A program made the translations under genes and the position numbers. A DNA stretch of 64,000 nt. It comes from JANNBN01 sp031385545. GTDB lineage: Bacteria; Actinomycetota; Acidimicrobiia; Acidimicrobiales; JANYDT01. This document shows, piece by piece, positions 51,801 through 59,094 of this stretch; positions within the stretch are counted from its first letter, which is position 1; every line of letters starts with the position of its first letter. Under the pieces are notes generated by a model. The model was not told the DNA's origin and searched no databases. It was given only the letters and a program-made list of their open reading frames with translations. The stretch covers positions 62,001 through 126,000 of the forward strand of contig JANNBN010000129.1 in NCBI GenBank assembly GCA_031385545.1, in the 5' to 3' direction.

Positions 51801-54800
51801 AAGGTCGTGGAAGAAGTGATCGATCCGCAGACGTGCGATGTGACGAGCGTGGCCGAACCGTCGCAGTGCACGTTCAAGACGCCGGTCGGTGGGCAGTATC
51901 GGATTTCCTCAAGCGTCAAGGGTGTCGGCGACGGTCGCAACCGCACAGAGCTGTCCGTGTGGGTCAGCGGAGCGGCCAGCCAGCCGACGCGCACCGTTGA
52001 GCAGGAGCAGCTCACGATCATCCCTGACAAGCAGCACTACGCACCCGGAAACACGGCGCAGCTGCTTGTGCAGGCTCCGTTCCTGAACGGTGAAGGCCTC
52101 ATGGTCGTCACGCACGGGAGCGGCGTTCGGGAGACCAAGCGATTCGTCGCGACCGATGGCAGCGCACAGATCGAGGTCGCAGTCAGCGAAGCCGATGTTC
52201 CCGGGATCTCGGTCACAGCAGAGGTGGTCGGAGCCAGCGACCGGGTTGGTTTCGACGGTGTCAAGGTTCCGGGCGCTCCGCAGCGTCCCGCATATGCGGT
52301 TGGTTCCATCAATCTGTCGGTTCCACCGCTCACGCGGACACTCTCGGTCGAGGCGAAACCGGCCCGCACCGAGGTTGCTCCGGGAGAAAGCACCACGATC
52401 GATGTGTCGGTGAAGGACTCAGTGGGAGCCCCGGTGAAGGGTGCCGAGTTCGCCGTGGTGGTTGTGGACGAAGCGGTGCTGGGACTCACCGGCTACCAAC
52501 TACAGAACCCGATCGACATCTTCTACGGCGCCGGGTACAGCTCGCTCGCCACTCGGTTCGGGCGTGAACAGGTGCGCCTGGTCGACCCCGAGACCATCGT
52601 CACCTCGGCGCCGCCGGCACCGGTCGAACAGGCGGCTTCGGACACCGCCGCCGCCGAATCATTGGATGGCGTCGCAGACGGGTCTGCAGCTTCGGGCAAC
52701 CTTGCGGCATCGCCTGCGTTGCGCAAGAGCGCTGCACCAGCAGGAGGTGGACAGGCAGCAACGCCGATCTCCGTTCGTTCGAACTTCGATGCGCTCGCAC
52801 TGTTCAGGCCCACTGTGATCACCGACGCTGCCGGGCGGGCAACCGTGGACGTGACGGTGCCTGACAACCTCACCCGATATCGCGTGATGGTGGTGGCGGT
52901 CAGCGGCAACGATCGGTTCGGCATGGGCGAATCCACGTTGACAGCGAGGCTCCCGCTGTCCATCCGGCCTTCGGCACCGCGGTTTCTCAACACCGGCGAC
53001 AGCTTCGAGCTACCGGTCGTGGTGCAGAATCTCGACGGCAGACCGATGACCGTCGACGTGATCGTGCAGATCGCCAACCTGGCCGCCGACGCTCCACTGG
53101 CCAAGCAGGTCACCGTGCCTGCGAACGATCGGCTCGAGGTTCGGTTCCCGGTGTCGGTCGAACTGGCAGGTACTGCACGGGTGCGCGTCAGCGGGTTTGC
53201 GACGAATGTGGCGGATTCGGCCGAGGTGTCGATTCCGGTGTTCACACCGGGAACTGCCGAAGCGTTCGCCACGTACGGAACGTTGGACGCGGGTGCCATC
53301 CGCCAACCGATCCTGTCACCGACCGACGTCATCAGTGCATACGGCGGGCTGGAGGTTTCGACCTCGTCGACGTCGCTGCAGGCACTCACCGACGCGCTCC
53401 TGTACGTCAGCGAGTACGACTACAGGTCGAGCGACGCGTACGCGTCGCGGATCATGGCCATCAGCGCATTGCGAAAGGTGCTGCGCGACTTCGAGACAGC
53501 CGGGCTGCCGAGCGAGGCCGATTTGAACGCGGCCGTTGAACGAGACATCGCAGGCCTCGTTGCTCTACAGAACGATGACGGCGGCTGGTCCTACTGGAGG
53601 CGTTACGAGCGCAGCGAACCGTTCAACTCGGTCCAGGCCACCCACGCGCTGGTCCTTGCGAAACAGGCTGGGTATACCGTCGATCCTCGCTCGCTTGAGC
53701 GGGCCTTGCAATATGTCGCCATGATCGAGCAGTACATCCCGCCCGAGTACGGAGAGAACTACCGAGACATGGTGCGGGCATACGCACTGTGGGTGCGGGC
53801 TCTGGCCGGCCAACGCGATCCAGGTAAGGCCGCTGAACTGTTCCGGGAGCGGGGCGACAAACTCAACCTTGACGCATTGGCATGGGTGTGGGGCTCGCTC
53901 GACGACTCAGCTGCCAAGGCGACCATCGAACGGACGATCTCAAACCGGGCGGTCGACACCGCCGGTGCCGTGTCGTTCACCAGCGGCTACACCGACAGCG
54001 ACTACCTCACCCTCGGAAGCGATCGTCGTACGGACGCAATCGTGCTCGATGCGCTCATCGCGAACACGCCGAAGAGTGACCTGGTCGACAAGGTTGTGGC
54101 CGGCCTCCTGGCGCATCGGACGAAGGGTCGCTGGGACAACTCGCAGGAGAATACGTTCGTGCTGCTAGCGCTGAAGCGCTACTACGACACCTATGAGTCG
54201 GTATCCCCTGACTTCATCGCACGGGTCTGGCTCGGCCAGCAATTCGCAGGCGAGCGCGACTTCAAGGGACGGTCGACGGATCGCGTTCGCATCGATGTGC
54301 CGATGGCCGAACTCATCAAGGGTGGCAACCGCGACCTGGTCCTGCAGAAAGACGGAACCGGACGGCTCTACTACCGGATTGGCCTGAAGTACGTCCCGGC
54401 CGACCTGACATTGGAGGCGCTCGACCGTGGGTTTGTTGTAAAGCGTACATACGAAGCGGTGGACAATCCGGCCGATGTGAAACAGGACGCTGACGGGACC
54501 TGGAAGATCAAGGCCGGGGCGAAGGTACGCATCCGCCTCACAATGGTTGCCGAGAGCCAGCGCACGTTCGTGGCTCTGGTGGACCCGTTGCCTGCTGGCC
54601 TGGAGGCACTCAACCCCGACCTCGCAGTCACGCAACCGGTTCCGAACGATCCGAACGGTGTGGCGAAGCAAGCCTGGTGGTGGGGCAACTGGTATGCACA
54701 CCAACAATTCCGCGACGACCGCAGCGAGGCTTTCACCACCTACCTGCCGGCCGGTGTGTACGACTACTCCTACGTCGCCCGTGCCACCACCCCGGGTTCG

Positions 54801-54890
54801 TTCGTGGTTCCACCCACTCGGGCCGAAGAGATGTACGCACCGGAAACGTTCGGCCGTGCAGCAACCGACCACGTCGTGGTGTCAGGCTGA
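48819..54890 (+). CDS. Giant alpha-2-macroglobulin-family lipoprotein without thioester
   Basis: 2023 aa. Signal region KHLSRRVAGIALAVAVFTSAC with a probable lipidated Cys near residue 21, then a Pro/Thr-rich spacer. Macroglobulin domains follow: IYKPGETVSIKGWAR near residue 700 is the classic MG2-type motif; RSNFDALALFRPTVITDAAGRATVDVTVPDNLTRYRV near 1320 is the A2M domain. A bait-like low-complexity Ala/Ser/Pro stretch occurs at ~1265-1310. In the complement-like helical domain the place of CxEQ (near 1535) reads YDYRSSDAYAS, so the protease-trapping thioester is lost, as in E. coli YfaS-type proteins. It probably guards the envelope against proteases. ATG 48819 is chosen; 65 open codons upstream are not conserved. 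Followed closely by a second lipoprotein. Confidence 0.87.
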   Translation: MKHLSRRVAGIALAVAVFTSACTDSPAPSPETTSPSNVSESPTTAVFGTGNQGTIVPPVAVEQTVGITPRLFSVKLSQGKLASEPATGSTVAAGDELSAQRLAELTARLPKWDDPASLTAPFAWPKQAPPPPRTGNNVSIAFPPTVTADPPVADNGPLKVLRVQPDGDVPIAPYLAVTFNQPMVEVGTVAQTSAAVVPVTLDPPVTGTWQWIGTRTLRFDADSAVVDRLPMATTFTATIPAGTRSATGGALAETATFTFTTPPPTVLNFGPRDTSLPLLPVFVATFDQRVDPAAVLRTITLTAGGQPVSLRLATEAEVDRDATAKSIASSAENGRWVGFRPVEALAKDASLEVNVGPGTPSAEGPRTATQAASFSARTYGPLKVVRKSCTYGDGCPPGSGFSVEFSNSLDAKAAANIAARVAVVPTLAVQKVTIGGVLTVEGATQPRTTYDVTLPAALTDVYGQTLGKDEVVTFTVGSARKTLRQLDLITTLDPFAKTQKLSVLSTNHQKLRVRVFEADPAKFADYAVYAANRLNAKVKRPEWKQLSDRRIAVKGENDATVETLIDLGSELHVRPGQVIVLVEADPTPDRKSDEYYENQPVLSWVQSTTMALDSFTDADEMRVWATDMRTGAAIRDLSVSTSTGTTKTTDPTGLAVFALDGRTVDVVRGVRAAESFILPVSASATPTPDTIAWYAFDDRQIYKPGETVSIKGWARDVTGRTGSLSVSAQKTATYAVTDAFGVEVGKGSVELGALGGFDLTFAVPMTANIGGASVLFSAAGGSAQFAHPFQIAEFRRPEFEVDVQPVTVGPFLSTQSVTMATKASYYAGGPLPGAPVNWMVSTSETTFSPAGWDTFTFGIFRPWWWGDDFGFGRSFPTGSGEQTVKNYSGTTDASGRHALQLDFAGEQGKLPDLPVSVTVAGTVTDVNRQAWSDQQNILVHSANRYVGIRSDRAFVREGDPLKVEVVITDIDGAAKPGTTVSVTAGLLRTDYLDGKVVEEVIDPQTCDVTSVAEPSQCTFKTPVGGQYRISSSVKGVGDGRNRTELSVWVSGAASQPTRTVEQEQLTIIPDKQHYAPGNTAQLLVQAPFLNGEGLMVVTHGSGVRETKRFVATDGSAQIEVAVSEADVPGISVTAEVVGASDRVGFDGVKVPGAPQRPAYAVGSINLSVPPLTRTLSVEAKPARTEVAPGESTTIDVSVKDSVGAPVKGAEFAVVVVDEAVLGLTGYQLQNPIDIFYGAGYSSLATRFGREQVRLVDPETIVTSAPPAPVEQAASDTAAAESLDGVADGSAASGNLAASPALRKSAAPAGGGQAATPISVRSNFDALALFRPTVITDAAGRATVDVTVPDNLTRYRVMVVAVSGNDRFGMGESTLTARLPLSIRPSAPRFLNTGDSFELPVVVQNLDGRPMTVDVIVQIANLAADAPLAKQVTVPANDRLEVRFPVSVELAGTARVRVSGFATNVADSAEVSIPVFTPGTAEAFATYGTLDAGAIRQPILSPTDVISAYGGLEVSTSSTSLQALTDALLYVSEYDYRSSDAYASRIMAISALRKVLRDFETAGLPSEADLNAAVERDIAGLVALQNDDGGWSYWRRYERSEPFNSVQATHALVLAKQAGYTVDPRSLERALQYVAMIEQYIPPEYGENYRDMVRAYALWVRALAGQRDPGKAAELFRERGDKLNLDALAWVWGSLDDSAAKATIERTISNRAVDTAGAVSFTSGYTDSDYLTLGSDRRTDAIVLDALIANTPKSDLVDKVVAGLLAHRTKGRWDNSQENTFVLLALKRYYDTYESVSPDFIARVWLGQQFAGERDFKGRSTDRVRIDVPMAELIKGGNRDLVLQKDGTGRLYYRIGLKYVPADLTLEALDRGFVVKRTYEAVDNPADVKQDADGTWKIKAGAKVRIRLTMVAESQRTFVALVDPLPAGLEALNPDLAVTQPVPNDPNGVAKQAWWWGNWYAHQQFRDDRSEAFTTYLPAGVYDYSYVARATTPGSFVVPPTRAEEMYAPETFGRAATDHVVVSG

Positions 54891-54903
54891 CGGAGTGCAG
54901 ACG

Positions 54904-55668
54904 ATGACAGCTCGGCGAAACGCTGCTCACCTCTGGGCGACCGGTGGTTTAGCGTTCTTCGTTCTGAACCTTGGCGCGTGCGGCGGTCCGACGTCCGGTG
55001 AATTGTTCACCGGCGATGTTGCTGCCCAATGCGCCGAGGTCCCGGACGCGCTCCGCTACCAAGTCACGTCTGCGAAGGGCGCAACCGGTAAGCAACTGAA
55101 GAAGTCAGTCGATGAGTTCCTCGCTGCCCGGCCTCTGGTGTTCAACACCTTCGAATGTTCAGCCACCAGCAGGATTTCGGACAAAGAGGTGACCATCGCA
55201 GTGCCGGCCGGCGCGGAAACCGTTTTGGCGTCGCCCTCGCACCTCGCATTCCGCCGAGTCGGGCTTGTTGTGCCAGCAGGCTCCGTCATCGGTGAGTTGA
55301 CCGATGGGCAGTCGCTTCTCCCCGGACGCGAAGGCGACCGCTACATCGTCGATGCAGCATTCCAACCAACGCCAGGGATCTCCGAGACACTTGTCGAGAA
55401 CAGGTTCGGGAGTTACCAGGTAACGCTCACCTTCACAGCGGCTGGGGCACGTGCCTTTGACGACATTGCGGCAGCGACGCAAGGTCAACAATTGGCGATC
55501 GTGGTCGACGACATCGTGCAGAGTGCTCCAGTGATTCAAACTGCGAGATTCAACGGAGTGGCCCAAATCAGTGGATCGTTTTCCAGACAAGAAGCTCAGT
55601 CGCTCGCTGAAGCGCTGTCGGCGGACAACGCTGACCTTGTGTTCACCCCTGTTGAACCCAAACCCTGA
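54904..55668 (+). CDS. Lipoprotein with SecD-type P1 head domain
   Basis: 254 aa. Lipobox FVLNLGAC at residues ~18-25 gives a lipoprotein. The C-terminal half is like the periplasmic P1 head/base of SecD: TLTFTAAGARAFDDIAAAT, QLAIVVDDIVQSAPVIQTARFNGVAQISGSFSRQEAQSLAEAL. The transmembrane part of SecD is absent, so it is a stand-alone soluble domain on the membrane. It starts 13 bases after the macroglobulin stop, so both are co-expressed and may work together in handling exported or unfolded proteins (inference). Confidence 0.75.
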   Translation: MTARRNAAHLWATGGLAFFVLNLGACGGPTSGELFTGDVAAQCAEVPDALRYQVTSAKGATGKQLKKSVDEFLAARPLVFNTFECSATSRISDKEVTIAVPAGAETVLASPSHLAFRRVGLVVPAGSVIGELTDGQSLLPGREGDRYIVDAAFQPTPGISETLVENRFGSYQVTLTFTAAGARAFDDIAAATQGQQLAIVVDDIVQSAPVIQTARFNGVAQISGSFSRQEAQSLAEALSADNADLVFTPVEPKP

Positions 55669-55710
55669 TCGACCGTCACTGCCGAGGGATCGGTATCTTG
55701 TCGGCGCTGG

Positions 55711-55716
55711 TAGGTT
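55711..55716 (+). promoter_or_regulatory. Putative -10 hexamer of moaD
   Basis: TAGGTT, 6 bases before the moaD ATG. Confidence 0.4.
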
Positions 55717-55722
55717 GCGCCG

Positions 55723-55959
55723 ATGGCCCGGCTCCTGCTCTTCGCCGCTGCTCGTGATGCGGCGGGCTGCCGGACTGTCGAGATCGACGCCGACACGGTC
55801 GGGGCGGTCCTCGACGAGGCGGTGAATCGATTCGGCGACCACTTCGCGGCGATCCTTGCGCATTCCAAGGTGTGGGTCGACGGTGAACCCGCAGAGCGGT
55901 CGGAGCCGGTGACTGAATCGAGCGAAGTAGCTGTACTGCCCCCTGTGAGCGGTGGGTGA
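55723..55959 (+). CDS. moaD: Molybdopterin synthase sulfur-carrier subunit
   Basis: 78 aa, ubiquitin-like. LLLFAAARDAAGC at the start and VAVLPPVSGG at the C-terminus, where the terminal Gly-Gly is thiocarboxylated to supply dithiolene sulfur. It is needed for the molybdenum cofactor of the xanthine dehydrogenase in this window. Partner moaE is not in the window. Small size makes ThiS-like alternatives possible, but the VxVLPPVSGG end is typical of MoaD. Confidence 0.87.
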   Translation: MARLLLFAAARDAAGCRTVEIDADTVGAVLDEAVNRFGDHFAAILAHSKVWVDGEPAERSEPVTESSEVAVLPPVSGG

Positions 55960-56003
55960 ACCGGTCCAACCACATCGGCAGCCCCGAACCGGACACGGCC
56001 GGG

Positions 56004-56009
56004 TAGGCT
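56004..56009 (+). promoter_or_regulatory. Putative -10 hexamer of rsiG
   Basis: TAGGCT, 10 bases before the rsiG ATG; spacing allows a near-leaderless message. Confidence 0.35.
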
Positions 56010-56019
56010 GGCAGACCTC

Positions 56020-56586
56020 ATGGCTAATCGCAACCTTGATCGGGTCCTGGCTTCGTCGTTCCTCGACGGCGTCGAAACCTGGAGCATCCAACTCCTGCGC
56101 GAAGCGCGCTCCGACGTGCAATTGCTCGAGGATGCTATTTCGATGCTGCGGCGTCTGGTTCAGGGTCGGCTGGACATCATCGGCTCCGAGCTGCAGTGGC
56201 GTGCCAGTGGCGGAGGAGAACGCACGCTGCTTGATTCGCTGCGCGACAGCCTGTCGGACCAGGCAAGCGTTGCAGACCAGGCGGCAGAAGCCGACCCCAA
56301 TGCAGGGCGGGCCAACACACGTTTCGCACTCCCTATGGCCCCGGCCGAGGCGCAATCGCAGTGGGCGCTCCACCGGGCTGACTCGGCAATGCTCGGCAAC
56401 GACATTGCTGTCATCCCTGAACTCGCCGACGAGATGCTCCACACCCTCGCCGACGAACTCCATCGACTCGAACGCCAGGTCAGCAGCGAGCGCCGTCAAC
56501 TGCACGACCGCCTCGACGTGCTGCAGCATCAGATAGTGATGCGCTACAAGGCCGGCGAGGCCACGGTAGAGGGCCTCCTGCGGTGA
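56020..56586 (+). CDS. rsiG: RsiG-type c-di-GMP-binding anti-sigma factor
   Basis: 188 aa, mostly helical. It has two copies of the RsiG c-di-GMP motif E(x3)S(x2)R(x3)Q(x3)D. Copy 1 is exact: E37, S41, R44, Q48, D52 (within LEDAISMLRRLVQGRLDII). Copy 2 is E151, S155, R158, H162, D166 (Gln replaced by His). In Streptomyces, RsiG with c-di-GMP holds the sporulation sigma factor WhiG; the two motifs lie in antiparallel coiled-coil helices. No sigma gene is in the window. It overlaps the XRE regulator gene by GTGA. Motif match is strong; partner is inferred. Confidence 0.82.
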   Translation: MANRNLDRVLASSFLDGVETWSIQLLREARSDVQLLEDAISMLRRLVQGRLDIIGSELQWRASGGGERTLLDSLRDSLSDQASVADQAAEADPNAGRANTRFALPMAPAEAQSQWALHRADSAMLGNDIAVIPELADEMLHTLADELHRLERQVSSERRQLHDRLDVLQHQIVMRYKAGEATVEGLLR

Positions 56587-56993
56587 CCATGGCCGAGGCC
56601 GGGCCCCGGCAATCCGCCGAGGATCAGCCAGATCCTGGGCATGCCCCACACAATCCTGCGTCGCTTGGGGACTTCATCCGCGAACAGCGCCAGGTGGCGC
56701 GGTTGTCGCTGCGGAAGCTGTCGGACATGGCGCAGATCTCCAACCCGTATCTCAGCCAGATCGAACGCGGCCTGCGCAAACCATCGGCCGAAATCCTGCA
56801 GCAGCTGGCCAAGGCGCTCCGCATCTCGGCCGAAACGTTGTACGTGCAGGCCGGTATCCTCGACGAACGCCGTTCCGACGGTGGTCTTGAAGCCGCAATC
56901 CAGTCGGACCCCGGCCTGACCGTCTCGCAGAAGCGGGCACTCTCTCAGGTGTATAAGTCTTTCCTGGTCGAGAACGCCCCTGAAGACCGCTGA
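56583..56993 (+). CDS. XRE-family helix-turn-helix regulator
   Basis: 136 aa. HTH at residues ~28-83: LGDFIREQRQVARLSLRKLSDMAQISNPYLSQIERGLRKPSAEILQQLAKAL, where SNPYLSQIERG is the recognition helix. The C-terminal tail (ETLYVQAGILDERR ... VSQKRALSQVYKSFL) may mediate dimerisation. GTG 56583 overlaps the rsiG stop; ATG 56589 is an alternative start. Its coupling to rsiG suggests a joint role in c-di-GMP or developmental control. Confidence 0.87.
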   Translation: MTMAEAGPRQSAEDQPDPGHAPHNPASLGDFIREQRQVARLSLRKLSDMAQISNPYLSQIERGLRKPSAEILQQLAKALRISAETLYVQAGILDERRSDGGLEAAIQSDPGLTVSQKRALSQVYKSFLVENAPEDR

Positions 56994-57021
56994 CCGTTCA
57001 ACCCCTTCACCTGGACCATTG

Positions 57022-58398
57022 ATGGAGCAGACCGACACCATGCCGTTTTCACTGCCCCGGTCGGTGACCGGACCACTGACCGGACCGCTGACCGGACCGC
57101 TGACCGGACGACTGGCCGACCAGTCTGACCACCGGCCGCTCACCATTGCGGTCCTGTGCATGCACACGTCGCCGCTGGCCCAGCCCGGTACCGGCGATGG
57201 TGGCGGGATGAACGTGTACGTACGCGAACTCGCCACCTCGATGGCCCGTGCGGGGGTTCGCTGCGAGGTGTACACCCGGGCCGACCGCCCCGGGTTGCCA
57301 CCGACGATCGACGTCGAGCCCGGGTTTCGTGTCCACCACGTTCCAGCTGGACCGGTTGCTTTTGTGGAGAAGGAAGCCCTTCCAGCGCTGGTCCCAGCCT
57401 TCGCCGCAGCAGTCGAATCCCACCTGCGCACCAACGCCATCGTGCCAGACATCATCCATGCCAATTACTGGCTGTCGGGCCGGGTCGGGGTCATCCTGAA
57501 GTTTCGCCTCGATGCCCCGTTGGTCACCACGTTCCATACGTTGGCGCTTGTGAAAGCGGCCGGAAACGACCCCGAGCCGGACGAGCGCGCAGCGGCAGAA
57601 CGCGAAGTGGTGTCCTGCAGCGACCTGGTATGCGCATCGTGCACAGTCGAGCGCGATCAGTTGGTTCATCTGTACGGAGCGCGCCCCGACCGGGTCATCG
57701 AGATCCCGCTAGGCGTACATCACGCCTTCTTCTCACCGGTTCCGGCAACCCCTTCCGGCTTGCTGGAACGCACCGGCGCACGGCAGGCAGTCAGCGCCAA
57801 CATCGGCCAACTCGGAGGCGGCCCGCTGGTGGTGTTCGTCGGCCGGTTGCAACCGCTGAAAGGCGCCGAGCTTGCGGTCCAGGCTCTTGCCAAGCTGCAT
57901 CGGCCCGATGTCACCCTGCTCATCGTCGGCGGCCCGTCAGGCCGCGGCGGCAACGCTGAATTGCACCGGTTGCACGAGCTGATCGCAACACGTGGCTTGC
58001 AGGGGCAGGTCCGGTTCGTCAGCCCGCAGCCTCATTACCTGCTGTCCACGTTCTACCGGGCCGCTGACGTGGTGCTTGTGCCCAGCCGCAGCGAGTCGTT
58101 CGGATTGGTTGCTCTTGAAGCTTCTGCCTGTGGAACGCCGGTCATCGCATCCGCAGTCGGTGGCCTGACGTCACTCATCGACGACGGGGTAACGGGTTGG
58201 CTCATCGCCAACCGAGACCCGCAGGCATACGCCGAGAAACTGCGGCTGCTGTTCTCCAACCCTGACCTGGCGACGGCGATGGGCGCAGCTGCTGCCACCC
58301 GAGCGCGCCGGTATGGCTGGTCGGCAACTGCAACCCGTGTCAGGGACGCGTTCGAGGAACTGGCATCTCGCGCACCGCTGCCGTGTGGCGCATGCTGA
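57022..58398 (+). CDS. mshA: D-inositol-3-phosphate glycosyltransferase (mycothiol synthesis)
   Basis: 458 aa. GT4-type enzyme making the first mycothiol intermediate from UDP-GlcNAc and inositol-3-phosphate. HTSPLAQPGTGDGGGMNVYVREL near residue 50 is diagnostic; HANYWLSG, TTFHTLALVK, VFVGRLQPLKGAELAVQAL (UDP binding) and PSRSESFGLVALEASACGTPV (E7 motif) follow. The N-terminal ~40 residues are not conserved and contain four in-frame 12-bp repeats. ATG 57022 is used; TTG 57019 and ATG 57040 are alternatives. Overlaps the next gene. Confidence 0.92.
   Translation: MEQTDTMPFSLPRSVTGPLTGPLTGPLTGRLADQSDHRPLTIAVLCMHTSPLAQPGTGDGGGMNVYVRELATSMARAGVRCEVYTRADRPGLPPTIDVEPGFRVHHVPAGPVAFVEKEALPALVPAFAAAVESHLRTNAIVPDIIHANYWLSGRVGVILKFRLDAPLVTTFHTLALVKAAGNDPEPDERAAAEREVVSCSDLVCASCTVERDQLVHLYGARPDRVIEIPLGVHHAFFSPVPATPSGLLERTGARQAVSANIGQLGGGPLVVFVGRLQPLKGAELAVQALAKLHRPDVTLLIVGGPSGRGGNAELHRLHELIATRGLQGQVRFVSPQPHYLLSTFYRAADVVLVPSRSESFGLVALEASACGTPVIASAVGGLTSLIDDGVTGWLIANRDPQAYAEKLRLLFSNPDLATAMGAAAATRARRYGWSATATRVRDAFEELASRAPLPCGAC
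57064..57111 (+). repeat. Four 12-bp tandem repeats in the mshA N-terminus
   Basis: Unit CTGACCGGACCG, four head-to-tail copies with minor changes, encoding (V/L)TGP(P/L/R)-type repeats. Copy change would keep the frame. Confidence 0.9.
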
Positions 58399-58853
58399 GC
58401 GTCATCGACCTGATCGACTCGTACCTCGCGTCACAACTGGCGGACAACCCGGTCGTCATCCACCTGGAGCGTGCCGCCGCTGCAGACCTCGAGGTTGGAG
58501 CGCAGACCCGCTGGTACGTGCGGATGAGCAGCGAGGAAAAGACCGTGGTCACGGTGTGGCTCACTGTTCGGGAACGCACCTTGCACTACGAGACCTACCT
58601 GGCGCCCGCCCCAGAGGAAAACATCGCTCAAGCTTTTGAGTACGCGTTGCGGGTCAACAGGCGCCTGGCGGACATTGCGTTCTGCATCGGCGGAGAGGAT
58701 GCCTTCTATTTGCAGGGTCAATTGGCGCTGGACCAGGTCGACGAACCGGCGCTCGACCGAATCCTCGGTGGTCTGTACGCCGCGTCCGAGGAGACGTTTC
58801 CCACCATCATGCGCATCGGTTATGCCTCGCACTTCGGTCCGTCGTTGCCGTGA
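58392..58853 (+). CDS. YbjN-domain protein
   Basis: 153 aa, single alpha/beta domain: RWYVRMSSEEKTVVTVWLTVRERTLHYETYLAP, then ENIAQAFEYALRVNRRLADIAFCIGGEDAFYLQGQL and LDRILGGLYAASEETFPTIMRIGY. This is the actinobacterial YbjN-like domain, related to type III secretion chaperone folds, whose role is unknown. ATG 58392 overlaps the end of mshA by 7 bases; GTG 58383 is an alternative. Tight coupling with mshA suggests a link to mycothiol metabolism (inference). Confidence 0.82.
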   Translation: MLSVIDLIDSYLASQLADNPVVIHLERAAAADLEVGAQTRWYVRMSSEEKTVVTVWLTVRERTLHYETYLAPAPEENIAQAFEYALRVNRRLADIAFCIGGEDAFYLQGQLALDQVDEPALDRILGGLYAASEETFPTIMRIGYASHFGPSLP

Positions 58854-58959
58854 ACGCCGTGCGGGTCGGTCAGGGCCAGTGACTGGCACAGCGCGCGCAG
58901 TACTCGGGTGAACTTCACCAACTTCCGCTTGCGGGTGACCCAGACGCCAGCTAACTTGC

Positions 58960-59003
58960 TCCCCGAAGCCCGGTAGCGAACTACCGGTCGATTCGTTCGG
59001 GGA
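58960..59003 (+). other. Nested stem-loop in the ybjN-proC spacer
   Basis: Outer 8-bp arms TCCCCGAA (58960-58967) and TTCGGGGA (58996-59003) enclose a perfect inner 7-bp hairpin CCGGTAG/CTACCGG (58970-58976, 58981-58987) with a CGAA loop. It occupies the middle of the 241-bp non-coding spacer. It may be a terminator for the mshA unit or a structured leader/sRNA. Confidence 0.5.
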
Positions 59004-59081
59004 AGTGCGAATCGGCTGGTGAGCGACCGGGCTTCGCCTATCCGGCTGCATTTCCTTGCGAGTCAGCCGCTCTTGGAGAAC

Positions 59082-59087
59082 TACGGT
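59082..59087 (+). promoter_or_regulatory. Putative -10 hexamer of proC
   Basis: TACGGT, 7 bases before the proC ATG. Confidence 0.35.
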
Positions 59088-59094
59088 CGACCCC

